Shown in pieces: positions 11,911 to 23,800 of a stretch of 64,000 nucleotides of DNA. Source of the stretch: Brugia malayi (Eukaryota; Nematoda; Chromadorea; Rhabditida; Onchocercidae); assembly GCF_000002995.4 (NCBI RefSeq), contig NW_025062476.1, forward strand, positions 13,449,001-13,513,000, read 5' to 3'. Position 1 is the stretch's first letter. Each line of letters begins with the position of its first letter. Both the position numbers and the translations under genes were made by a program. Under the pieces are notes generated by a model that was given only the letters and a program-made list of their open reading frames with translations, made no database searches and was not told where the DNA came from.

Positions 11911-14900
11911 ATGGATGATGATGATGATGAGCAATTACCTGAAAAATCTTCCTGTGATAATTCCGATAATGATGACGAATCAGAAGAATTAGAAATTAAT
12001 TTATTACTATCATCATCAGCAATAAAGGTTTGTCTTTTTATTTTTATTTTACTGTTACATTTGAAAATAATATTTGAATTTTGGGAGTTTTTTTTTTAAT
12101 TTTTATTTTACAGGATGGAAATATTTTGAAAGCAATAACTTTTTCTGAACTTGGTTTAAGTAAATGGCTTTGTGATCAATTACGACATCTTGCCATAAAT
12201 ACTCCTACACCAGTACAGGTAAGGATTATTTTGTAAGCGTTTTTTTTTTTTTATTTTTTATTTGTTAAAGAATTTAAGATAGTATACTTTTAATAAAACA
12301 ATTAAATTTTAATGTTTTTTTTTTTTTTCTCTCTTGAAATTTTTTTTCAGATAAATTGTATACCGCATATTCTTGCTGGTAGTGATGTATTAGGTTGTGC
12401 AAAAACTGGAACGGGTAAAACATTAGCATTTGGTTTACCAATTTTACATGAGGTTTGCTTAATTTTCTTTTTTTTTTTACGGGTAATTTTATGTAGGTAG
12501 TTTTATTATTAAATATACCAAATGATTTTTTTTGAAAATAATGTAAAATTTTTTAATTTCATTTTATATAATTGTATCATTATTTTAGATGATATATTTA
12601 TTTCATAATGCTATTTATATCTTTTTTTTTTTTTTTTTTTAAATTTCAAAATTAAATATTAAACATTAAAAAAAAAAAAAACTGCTAAAGTAATATAATT
12701 TATATAATATTTAATCATTATAGTTAGCAGTTGATCCATATGGTATCTGTGCATTGATATTAACACCAACACGAGAACTTGCAATGCAAATTGGTGATCA
12801 ATTTGCAGCGCTTGGTGTATCAATTGGTCTTAAAATTGGTATTATAGTAGGTGGAAAAGATCGTGTTGCTCAGAGTAGTGATTTAGCTAGGTATATTTTC
12901 AAATTTAATTATTTCATTAATTAGTTAATGTTAAATTTAAATGAGTGGAAAAAAGATGTGATTTCTAGACGACCTCATATTGTTGTTGCAACACCTGGAC
13001 GATTAGCTGATCATTTGGAGAGTGACTCTGAAAATACTGGAAAGCTTTTTGAGAAATTACGATTTTTGGTGCTTGATGAAGCTGATCGTCTTCTAGATGG
13101 ACAATACTCAATTGAAGTAAGTAAAATGTCAATTTTTTTCATGTTATCTTACATTTAATTTAAAATTATTATTTTTCTTTTTTCTTGTTTTGTTTTCTCT
13201 GTTTTTATTATAATTGTAACATCAGGCATTAATCAATATTGTATAAGCTAGGAATTATTTAAACATTACAGTGATCATAATTGAGATGTAAAAATATTTT
13301 TATCATATTTATTGAAATCATGTATTTAATCTAAAATATTTTGCAGCTAAAAACTATCCTAACTTTTCTACCAAAACAACGACAAACACTATTATTTAGT
13401 GCTACAATTACATCAGCATTAAGTCAACTACATCAAGTAACTCTTTTTTTAACTCTTTTTTTTCTTCCTTTTTTGACAAATAAAAGTAAATAATTAAGTG
13501 AATTATTTGCTGGACGATTTTTTTTTTTGCTTTTACTTTTGTATGTTTTACATTTGTTTTACTATTTGCATTTTAGGTATCTATCAAAAAACCATATTTT
13601 TTCGAAGATAAAAGTGAAATTGCTACGGTTGATAAATTGGAGCAAAAATATGTGCTTTGCCCATGTGCTGTAAAAGATGCATATTTGGTATATGTTGTGA
13701 AGAATTTTCATGAAAAACATCCAGAAAGTTTAATTCTCATATTTTCACATACATGTCGAGAATGTCAAGCATTGGCAATTATGTTTCATGGATTAGGTTT
13801 CAAGGTTTTTTTTTTTCTTTTTTGCATATTGAATTTATTAGTGAAAGAAAAAAAAATGTTATATTCTTATTTATTAAGAAAAATCATTTCTTTTTTAATA
13901 ACAGTTGATCTGTTATATCAATCATTTCAAGAATTTTCAAGTGTTTGATATGGAATTTTAAAATATTACTTAAATTATGGGAAAATTGCAGGTTGGATCA
14001 TTGCATTCTCAGATAAGTCAACAGGAAAGAACATCTTCTTTAACCAAATTCCGTTCTGGTCGCATAAAAATTCTGATATGCACAGATGTTGCATCACGTG
14101 GACTTGACATACCTCATGTAAGTTTTTTTTTTTTTTTTTTCTTATTATTATTGATTGTTTAAAACAATTATCTTATTTAGATGATAGAAATTTACAAAAA
14201 ATTTCAGCATTATAAACTTTCATATCCCTTAGATTTGTACATTTTATTCAATAATCTTTTTATTTTGAAGCAATAAAACTATTTGATTAATTGTTTTTCC
14301 TTTCAGTAATTTCTTCCATAAATTATTTTTATCATTATTAAGTCGATCCTGTAATTTTTACAAAAAAATTCATAATTATTAAAGCTGTAACTATATGTAT
14401 ATATAATTTAGGTCGATCTAGTTGTCAATCATAATGTACCACAAAATCCTAAAACTTATATACATCGAGTTGGTCGTTCAGCTCGAGCCGGAAGATTCGG
14501 TTGCGCACTTCTATTTGTCACTCAATATGATATATATTTACTCCAGGAAATTGAAAAAATAATTAAGAAAAAATTAGATAAACTTGTTGTCAATGATAAA
14601 AAGGTTAATTTTATTACATTCTTTTAGAAATAAAAAAAAAAAAAAAAAAAAAAGAAAAGAAAGAGAGAGAAAGGGAATTATCTGAAGATTTTAAATGAAT
14701 GAAAAAATTATTAGCACTTTATTATTATTTATAGGTAACACAATACGTAACACAAGTGTTAGTAACTAAACGAGAAGCAGAAATTAAATTAGATCAACAA
14801 AATTTTGGTGAACGGAAAATAATCAATAAGCGAAAAGAAATGTTAATTGCTGGATTGGATCCTGATGAAGTTGAGAGAACTCTGAAAATGCAACGCGAAC

Positions 14901-15415
14901 AAAAGTAAATATTACAAATGCAATCTACTGATAGTGAAAGAATAGAATTGGATATATTTACCTATTTTATTTATTAATATTATAGTTCTAAATTATGTAA
15001 AAAGGAAATTTAATACAATATAGTAAGATCTTTATCAATGATAATTTTATACAATGATAGAAAAATTTCTTCGATGTACGCAAGATATGCAACTAGCATT
15101 AACAGTTTCAATTCATTCTTACAATCGGAAACGATTTTGATTCATGAAAATTATTTATATAAAAATAAAGTTTAACTGTTTGAACTGAATATACAAATAA
15201 GAGAGAAAGAAAAAGTTACGAACGTTTTTTATCGTTATCATATTTTTAGGCGGAAAACTTTTTTTTTTTGTTTACACTCTGCTGTTGTATATATTTTAAT
15301 CTTGATATATATTTGCAGAAAACAGACAGGAAAGAAGAGACGCAAACAATTGGAAAAAATAATTGATAAGCAGAAAATGAAAAAAGAAAAGGAAAAAATC
15401 AAATCTGCAAGATAA
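11911..15415 (+). CDS. DDX49: DEAD-box ATP-dependent RNA helicase, DDX49/Dbp8 type
   Basis: Predicted nucleolar RNA helicase acting in small-subunit rRNA processing, as known for yeast Dbp8 and DDX49. Exons: 11911-12027, 12114-12218, 12351-12452, 12724-12890, 12969-13116, 13347-13436, 13577-13804, 13992-14117, 14412-14603, 14735-14904, 15319-15415. They total 1542 nt, or 513 aa, slightly longer than human DDX49. An acidic Asp-rich N-terminus precedes the Q motif ending TPTPVQ (about 69-74). Walker A AKTGTGKT is at 91-98, PTREL follows, then ATPGR (171-175), DEAD (200-203), SAT (231-233), the RGLDIPH motif V region, and [11 protein letters not shown] (379-389). The C-terminus is Lys-rich. The start is the ATG after a T-rich AG, giving an acidic leader. 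Assignment to DDX49 rests on overall layout and the CREC/CQAL segment in the second RecA domain. A nearby DEAD-box family such as DDX47 is less likely. Confidence 0.88.
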
Positions 15416-17261
15416 CTATTTGAATGATATTGTCAAAAAAAAAGCTTGGATTTGATTTTTTTTATGGTGGCAAATTTATTATCCATCATTTTTTTTTTTT
15501 ATTTTTGCCCCTATTGTCAGTTATAAGAATGCAATAGAAAAGAGAGAATGAATTTCAGTTCTCATAAAGATAAGAAAGAAGTAATCTTAATGATTTTTTT
15601 CATACTAATTGAATTTCCGAACAAATTTTTTGGAATGTTTTAGCAAGAATGCATATCTTCGAATGTTCGATTGAAGTTTTGTTATTTTTAATTTAGTCTT
15701 GTTAATTTAAAATTTACTGTAATCAGTTCTATTCAATTGTTTCATGAAAATTTTTTTTTACCTTATATCACTTGCTTGTGAAGAATGAAAGCTGAAGGAT
15801 ATGAAAATGATTTCTAAAGCAAAATGAAGAAAAGAAAGGAAATCCCAATTCATAGTTTATCAAATTTATCAGAATTCATCAGCAAAAAAAATATATATGA
15901 TTGGATCTATTAAATATCAATTTTTCAAATTTAAAATACGATTGGAGTAACGCTGATGAGAAGGTGTTACGGTGGGTTGATTATTTGCAAAATTCGTTGC
16001 ATTCTCGGGTATGCATCTGTCATGCAAATTTTGCATTTTAAATTTAAGAATTTGGAAAATTAATAATTTTGTTAATTCCTTTTTTTTTGGTACATTTTTT
16101 CATGCCTGTAACAATGCATGTTAAACAGTCTTTTCTCTTTTTTTTTTCACATTTTTTTTTTTACTTAGATGAATTTTTCCGCCTAAATTTGAAATGATAC
16201 AAACAAAACAATCCACAAATTAGGTACAACTTTTTTTTAAGCTATAATTTGCATTTCGTTTTTTGTTTTCTTGTTCGAAATAAACTTTGCATATCATTTT
16301 TATTTTTCATATTATCAATTCTTAGTACTAATTTTAGTGTTTGATTTTTTTTTTTTAGTTTCATTTTTTTTATTTCTTTGAATAAGAAGTAAAAGAAAAA
16401 GTAATGATGTCTTTTGAAGTTTTTTTTTTCATTACTTTTTATTTTTTTGAAATTAATTGTCATTGTTTAGGTTGTTGAATTGTTCATTGTTATCATAATT
16501 AATGGTAGTATTAATGCTGCTTATTTGGAAATTAAAAGGAATAAAAAAAATGTCTGAGTGAAATAATACTTTCGTTTTTCTTTTCATCGTCAGGAATTAA
16601 CATAATGTGCTAATTATGCGATCATATTTGATGATTGTTGATGGAACAAAGTACGCCGAAAAGAAGAAAAGAAAAAAATTGCTAAATGCATTACCTGTTA
16701 TGCATTAATCATTTTTATTAAATTATTATCGAAAATATTTTGTTAATTGACTAATTATCATGTCCATTTTACAGGTAAATTTCCACCTGATTAATTAAGC
16801 AACAATTTTTGCTAACTTTTATTAAGCAATGGTTTTTGTAAAATTTTAAGGAAATGATTTCAAACAAAAAAAAAAAAAGAAAATTTTAAGTATTGTTTAT
16901 TGATGTTGAAATTTTCAAAAAAGAAAATTGTAACTTATTGATCATACTGAAACTTAGCATCGTAAAATATTGCAAAAGTATAAATTTCATTGTATGTGAT
17001 ATGTTTATTATGCCATAAAATGATATAATCATTGATAAAATTAGAATTATATTTATTTGCAGAATCCGAATTGATAAGAATAATACTATATGAATATTAA
17101 CACAATTGTACGAATAATCTTGTTAAAATTAACATTTTTATACAAATAGTTTTACATGTTAACGTTATTTTTTTCCAATAAATTTTGATACTTTTTCTTT
17201 CTCTTTCAATTATTTAATTTTAATTATATTTACGTTTAAATAAATTTAATTGATCATTGCC

Positions 17262-17700
17262 AAAAATTTCCACATCATACGTAATGAATTTTGCTTTTGT
17301 TTCCTTACGTCATATAATAAATTATCTTTTCCTATGTCATGCAATAATCTTCTTCCACGTTATACGTAATGAATTTTGCTTTTGTTTCCTTACGTCATAT
17401 AATAAATTTTCTTTTTCCACGTTATGTATTTATCTTTTCTACGTAATGAATTTTACCTTTTGTTTTGTAATAAATAATCTTTTTCCACGTTATTTAATTA
17501 TCTCTTTTACGTCATATGTAATGAATTTTGTCCATTGCTTTCTCACGTCATGTAATAAATTATCTTTTTTTACGTCATGCAATAATCTTTCTTCACGTCA
17601 CACGTAATGAATTTTGCCTTTTGTTTTCTCACGTTATATAATCTTTCCCCACGTCATATACAATGAATTTTCTATCACGTATAGCCAATTGATTTTTTCT
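17262..17700. repeat. Degenerate tandem repeat with ACGTCATACGTAATGAATTTT core
   Basis: Repeated blocks of TACGTAATGAATTTTGC alternate with ACGTCATATAATAAA at irregular 50-70 bp spacing. The open frame through it (17257-17607) repeats Tyr-Val-Met-Asn-Phe and is a product of the repeat, not a gene. Confidence 0.85.
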
Positions 17701-17779
17701 TCTTTAACATATCTTTCATTCCATATTTGCATTTTTGCTTTAAATATTTCATAGAATATTTATGTCCTTTTAGAACACA

Positions 17780-17965
17780 TACGTACATAAACACACACAC
17801 ACACACACATACAAATACGTATATAGAAAAACACAGACATATTTATGACATGTACTACATGCATAGATCATCAAAGGCCGTAACCACACAGACACAGGCA
17901 CACATACACACAGACACAGACACGCACATACACATACACATACACAAACACACACGTACATAAAT
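17780..17965. repeat. CA-rich compound microsatellite
   Basis: Runs of CA with ATACACAT, GACACA and GTACAT interruptions. It resembles the tract at 141-217. Confidence 0.9.
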
Positions 17966-18225
17966 ATATCCACATGATATAAGTCAATGGAACGAGGAGA
18001 GGAGAGGAATGAGGGGATAATGTGGAAAACTTTGGGTTGAATGTAATTTTCCGCCTTTTCTAATGCCTCACTTTTGTTCCGCTTTTGCACTTCTATGTTG
18101 TTTCGTCGTTCGTTAAAGTTTTAATTATATAACAATAAATAAACAAATAATGATTACAAAAATAAAAACTACAAGGCTTGCTTTTTTGTCTTCTTATTTG
18201 TAATATTCGTTGAGATATTTATTGT

Positions 18226-18237
18226 TGACCTTTGACA
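18226..18237 (+). promoter_or_regulatory. DR1-like nuclear-receptor element upstream of PDHB
   Basis: TGACCTTTGACA is the reverse of a direct repeat of AGGTCA-like half sites with a 1-base spacer (DR1), the class bound by HNF4/RXR-type receptors. A second copy with one change, TGACCTATGACA, is at 18323-18334. Both lie about 570-680 bp upstream of the PDHB start. Function is inferred. Confidence 0.35.
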
Positions 18238-18905
18238 TTTAGGTGGTTTACTGCTTTCTTCACTTATCCTATTTATAGCTGCTGCTTTTTTTTTTTCCTC
18301 TTTGTCCTCCCATTTATATTGTTGACCTATGACACGTAAGAGAGTTTGTTTTTTATTGGAGCATTTGAATGAATGAATGAATTTGTATTTATGTATCTTG
18401 TGATGTTCATTGATTTATGATTTGAAATTATGTTTATGAAATGAAATTTTGCATTTTTTATGAATAAATTAGGAATTAAACAAATTTATATAAATATTCC
18501 TAGGATGAAATCATGACTACTTTCATTCATTGTAATTTTAAGGAAGAGGTGAGGTGTAGATTGTTGTTATTATATTTTTATTTGTGTTCAGATTACTTAA
18601 TTGAATGTTATTTCTATTTTATGGCAGTGAATAGATGAAATTAATGCTTGTCTGATTGAGCTATCATGATTAAACATATTATGTTTATATAATTTTTGCA
18701 AAAATAGCTGACAGTTACTAAGCTTAATACTTTATACTTTAACTGGAATTATTATTATTTTCTTTTTTTTTTTTTTTTTAAATTATGTTGTTTTATAAAT
18801 ATATGCATAATTATTTTATATATTTTATTTGTTTTCTCTCTCCTTTTTTTTTTCAGGCTTTTTTTATCAGTGGAACTCAGTAAAGCAATTGATAAAGGTT
18901 ATAAA

Positions 18906-21900
18906 ATGGCATTAAATAAATTAATTGGAATAGTTGGTCGTTTACCTGTAAAGAATGTCTCTCAATTTGGACAAAAATTTGCTGCATCAACGATGAGTGT
19001 ACGTGATGCACTTTCGATGGCGTTAGATGAGGAATTATCACATGATGAGCGTGTTTTTTTATTGGGTGAAGAAGTTGGACATTATGATGGTGCTTATAAG
19101 GTATTCCATTTAATATTATTGCTAAAATAATATTTGAATTATTGCAAATTAATTTAATATCTTAATTTTACTAATCATTTAGTATTATTTTTGTCATTTG
19201 AATTATTGCAGTTAATTTAATATTTTAATTCTAGTAATATTACTTTATTTCAAATTAAATATTTTTAAGTTAAGAAAAAAAAAATGAAGGAAGAAAATTA
19301 TACTTTCAAAATTTCTAGACTATGTAATAATTTCTCTTTTTTTTTAAAAAAAAGTTCACTTACAGTGTTTGTACTATCTTCATATTAAAAGGTGGTTGGA
19401 TGAGTTTTTATCTCCACTTTTTTTTTCTTAATGATTTATGGTAAATTGATTAATATAAATCAAAAAAAAAAAAAAAAAAAAGAAAAGGAAAAGGAAAAGG
19501 CGAACGTTTAAAAAAGCAAGTGCATCGTTTTTCTTTTATGATTTATGTCAGGAAAAAAAAAGTCAAACTGTGCGAACTCTTGTTAGCTTATTATTTTCTG
19601 ATATTTAATAGAGAGAATTATATTCATATATATTATCATTATTTACATTTATTATTTTTTTCTGTTGAATATTTACATAGATCAAAAATTAAATGTTTAT
19701 TTTTTAAAGATCTCAAGAGGATTGATGCGTAAATTTGGCGAATCTCGTGTCATAGATACTCCAATTACGGAAGCAGGTTTTTGTGGTTTGGCAGTTGGTG
19801 CTGCATTTGCTGGTCTTCGTCCAATTTGTGAATTTATGACTTATAACTTTTCCATGCAATGTATTGATCAGATTATAAATAGTGCAGCTAAGACATATTA
19901 TATGTCAGCGGGTCAGGTAAAATGCTTCTGCTGTTATCTTTCTTTAATTTTACAAAATTGTTTCCTTTTTTTTAATACCTTACCTTAACATCAAAGCATT
20001 AAAGCTTTTTACATATTGAAGATAACAACAAGAATACGAAAACTTGAAGAGAACAAAGTTCACTTTTAGTCTCTTTTAACAAGAAAAAGTTTCTTTTAGT
20101 TAAAAAAAGAAATTTAGTAACTAGTCAGAAAACTATAACCTTTATGACATCAAAAAACATTTAGCTAAATTGTCCGATTGTTTTTCGTGGACCAAATGGA
20201 GCAGCTGCTGGTGTTGCCGCACAACACAGTCAAGATTTTACGGTATGGTATGCTCATTGTCCAGGACTAAAGGTATCCTTTCATTAATTTTTTGTTTTCA
20301 TATTTTATTTTCTTTCTTGTTTATAGTTTGTAACTGATTTTCATCAGTCAAAATTAGTAAAAATGAAAATTTGATCTCTTATTACAATCAACATTGTTGT
20401 TATTTTTTTTCATCTTTCATCTGATCCATCTAGATGTTTGAAGCTTTATGATCGGACAGCTGTATACATCAATAGTTTGAAACATTGTTCATTGTTGAAA
20501 CTTTGTTTAGCTTTGAAATCTTTTGATGTTTGAACGAACTATTGAAATGAACTTCTTCGCTGAGTGTTATAGTGCATAATTCAGATTCGTGATTTTTCAC
20601 TTTTCAGGTTGTTACACCTTATTCTGCTGAAGATGCAAAAGGTTTGCTGAAGTCAGCTGTTCGTGATGATAATCCCGGTAGGTAGTAGTTATATTTGCGA
20701 GAATATTTTTTGGTCCTTAAAAGCTAGAAATTTTTTTTATATATTTAAAATCTTCTAATTAAAGTGCACAAATCTCATGTATCTGTAAATAAGTTTGCAA
20801 ACTAATGCAAATTAATGTCACTGGATTCAAACACTTAATAGATTTACTATCATAATTTGGTACGATATTCTAGAAACAGTGAAAAAAATCCATTTTGAAA
20901 TATTTGGACAGCGTTCGTAAGAAAATTTAAAATATGTATATAATTAGACGATTAAGTTCTTTTATGCAATATTTGGACAGGATTGCTGAGAAATCCTATG
21001 AAAATTTAAAATATGTATACAATTGGATGATTAAGTTTGTGTGCTATTTTTTACAAAATATTGGAACAGAATTTGAAAATAAAATTAAAATTGCAGATTG
21101 TAGCTTGGTAAGATCTTAAATTTAGGTTTATTAATTTTTATTTTATTTTAGTGGTTATGTTGGAGAATGAATTGTTATATAGCGAAACATTCCCAATGTC
21201 AGATGAGGCACTGAAAAACGATTTTATGGTACCTATTGGTAAAGCAAAAATTGAGCGAGAAGGAACAGATATAACCCTTATTTCATATTCGATTGGTTTG
21301 GTAACAACGATGAAAGCTGCTGAACAGTTAGCCAAAGAAGGAATTAGTGCTGAAGTAAATTTCTATATCATTCTTTGATTTGTTTTTCAAATTTTGATTT
21401 GATAAATTGAAGTCTGCTTAGTTCAAATGATATTGAAATTACGACCAATTTGAAGATTGTTTGTTTGCAACTGGAGAATGTGAATGGAGAAAGAAAGATG
21501 TAATGAAAAGGAATAGGATGAAATTTTGCTAAACGATAAAGTAAAATTTAATTTTTAATGTTCTATTTTTCTGGTGATCAATCTGCGATCTATTCGTCCA
21601 TTTGATTTTGAAACGATCAAGAAATCAGTTATGAAAACTCATCACGTAGTAACCATTGATAATGGATGGCCTTTTTGCTGTGTGGGATCAGAAATTTGCA
21701 TGCAGGTTTGCGCATTTTACATTTTATAAATATATTTGCAAAAAAAAAAGATTTCATTTTGAGTGCAGAAGAAAAGAAAAATTCCATTTTGAAAATTTGA
21801 CTGTTAATTGTTTTGTTTACAAATAAATTTCAAATTTAGTTAAATGAATCAGAAGCATATGATGCTTTGGATGGTCCCGTATATCGAGTTACTGGTACTG

Positions 21901-21995
21901 ATGTTCCAATGCCGTTTAGTGAATCGCTTGAAATTGCAGCACAACCACAACCAGCTGATGTGATTAAAATGGCAAAGAGATCATTGAAAAAATAA
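18906..21995 (+). CDS. PDHB: Pyruvate dehydrogenase E1 component subunit beta, mitochondrial
   Basis: Beta subunit of the thiamine-diphosphate-dependent E1 enzyme that decarboxylates pyruvate in the mitochondrial matrix. Exons: 18906-19100, 19710-19916, 20165-20272, 20608-20677, 21152-21354, 21574-21705, 21840-21995. They total 1071 nt, or 356 aa, the usual length. The first ~30 residues are basic and look like a mitochondrial presequence. Then come [56 protein letters not shown], and [10 protein letters not shown], all typical of transketolase-family E1 beta. Intron 5 (21355-21573) starts GT but ends TG, not AG; the exon 6 boundary is fixed by homology and phase. Usual EGGW is read here as IDNGW. 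The ATG follows a T-rich cag at about 18856. Introns and presequence argue against a bacterial endosymbiont insertion. Confidence 0.95.
20898..21036. repeat. Imperfect tandem duplication in PDHB intron 4
   Basis: Two diverged copies of about 60-70 bp, at roughly 20898-20957 and 20969-21036. Each starts ATATTTGGACAG and ends in GATTAAGTT. Confidence 0.75.
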
Positions 21996-23138
21996 GATCG
22001 TAGGAAAATTAATTTTTATTTGCCATAGTGAAATTTTTGATAAATGTAATAGCGATGGTATATTATCTGTTTTGCTAAATTTGCTACAAATTTTGTAGAA
22101 AATTTCGAAATTTTTATTGATTTTAGTTTAACCTATATCAATTTTTCTTTAAGCATGAACATTTCAATTTCTTTGGATTAACATATGCATGTTGAATTTT
22201 TTGAGTACTTGATTTTATGTCCAAGACACTACTAGGATGAAATTATATTTAGCATTAATACGGAATTACATTTATTCTTAAAAGTTACCTCAGTGTTTTC
22301 TCTCGTTCTACGCAATGATCTTTTTAACCATATTTATTCTAGAATGAAGGATTAATTAATTAATTAATTGTCTGGTGGTTTGATATTCGCTCAAGCAATA
22401 TGATAAAAGTTTTAAATTAAAATGCAATGCTATGATATGCAATTTGTTGAAAACTTCAGTAGTTTTTATCAGTTTGCTCTGATTTAAATTAAGCTTGTTT
22501 CAGTTGCTTAAATTGTTATAATGGCAGTGAAGATGTATACATATATAAGTAGGATCGGAAGAATAAATGAGAAAGTTTGCTGGACGAATGAAGTAGTCTC
22601 ATATGACTGATCCAATGACATTTTAGTGAGAGAAATTTGTTCAAAATGTCAACGAATTTCAATAGTTTAAAAATCGAAAGAAAAAAAAAAAAAAACAGTT
22701 CTACAAATAGTTAACTACTAATTAGTATCATTGAATAATTAATTCTTGAGAATCTATGACATTTTAATGGAATTTCTATCTTTCTCGCTTTATAACATTT
22801 GCTTAATTGTGTAGCTAATTTAATGATGATTTCATTATTGTTTTGCTAGTTTAATGATAATTGCATGATATGTGTTGATTAACATTAATCGCATATCATA
22901 TAGCAAACAAAATTTGCATAGTATCATTGATATTTACATAAAATAAATATATCAGAATAAAAAAATAATATTAATAGAATTACAAATTATTAAAGGGAAG
23001 AAAAAGATAACATAAAATATATAATAAAATAAAATTGAGGAAAATTATTTTGTTTTCTTCTTTTTCTTCTCTTCTCTCTCTCTCTCTCTCTTTTTTTCCC
23101 TCACATCTTTTTTAAGTAAACTTTTATAAATTGTATCA
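21996..23138. other. Convergent intergenic region, PDHB and Sec6 3' ends
   Basis: Holds the 3'-UTRs of PDHB (+) and Sec6 (-). There is an AATAAA near 22561 on the plus strand and a CT-rich microsatellite at about 23060-23100. I see no gene in it. Confidence 0.6.
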
Positions 23139-23769
23139 TTATTGATTAGCAATAGTTAATTTAACTCGTCGTCGTATTCTTGGAACAACATCTTTGATCA
23201 TTTGCGCTGTTTTTCGTTCACCTTTTGCCATTTGAAATAGTCGTATCAATATTGGATCATTTTCTTTCTTACCAATCATTTTCATACAATCTTCTGTTAA
23301 TGCTCTAAAATAGCGCTTTGATTAATTGATTGATTGATTGATTGATATAATTTATTACTAATGTTTACTTTTAAAATTATTTAAGTGATAAATGATAACA
23401 AATGATTAAGGAAATATAGCAATAATATATATATTTATGTAATTTGAAAAAGAAATACTAATAATTTTATCATAAAAATAATTGATTAAATATTAAAAAA
23501 TTGCTTCTCATGAATTCTTGTAAAAATTTCTGAAAATTTCTAACATTTAAAAATTTAACATATTACATATATGTATAAAAACATAATACTTCTCAATAAC
23601 ATCATAACATCAGTTTCAACTAATTGCTTAAATCTTATTTTAAAATCACTTAGAAAGCATATAAGCAATAACACATCAAAGAACTTTTCCGTTTAATTAA
23701 CCAATTAGTGGGTTTATATTTAATGAAAGCAAAATAATGTAAAGTTTATTAATTCATTAATAAATCTGC

Positions 23770-23800
<31 letters not shown>

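Larger units (their letters stand above)
15416..18905. other. Intergenic region, helicase to PDHB
   Basis: About 3.5 kb with no supportable exon. It holds the helicase 3' flank, an ACGT-rich degenerate tandem repeat (about 17262-17700), a CA microsatellite (about 17780-17965), a less AT-rich stretch at about 17975-18115 that may be promoter or 5'-UTR, and two nuclear-receptor-like sites at 18226 and 18323. Confidence 0.6.

Noticed and set aside
17257..17607. 116-residue open frame with repeated Tyr-Val-Met-Asn-Phe
   Set aside because: It is the ACGT-rich tandem repeat read through; no family resemblance and no splice context.
17727..18090. Open frames on both strands rich in His/Thr or Val/Cys
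   Set aside because: They are translations of the CA microsatellite.
18906..21995. Possible Wolbachia-derived pdhB transfer
   Set aside because: It has seven exons, a presequence-like leader and the same base composition as its neighbours.
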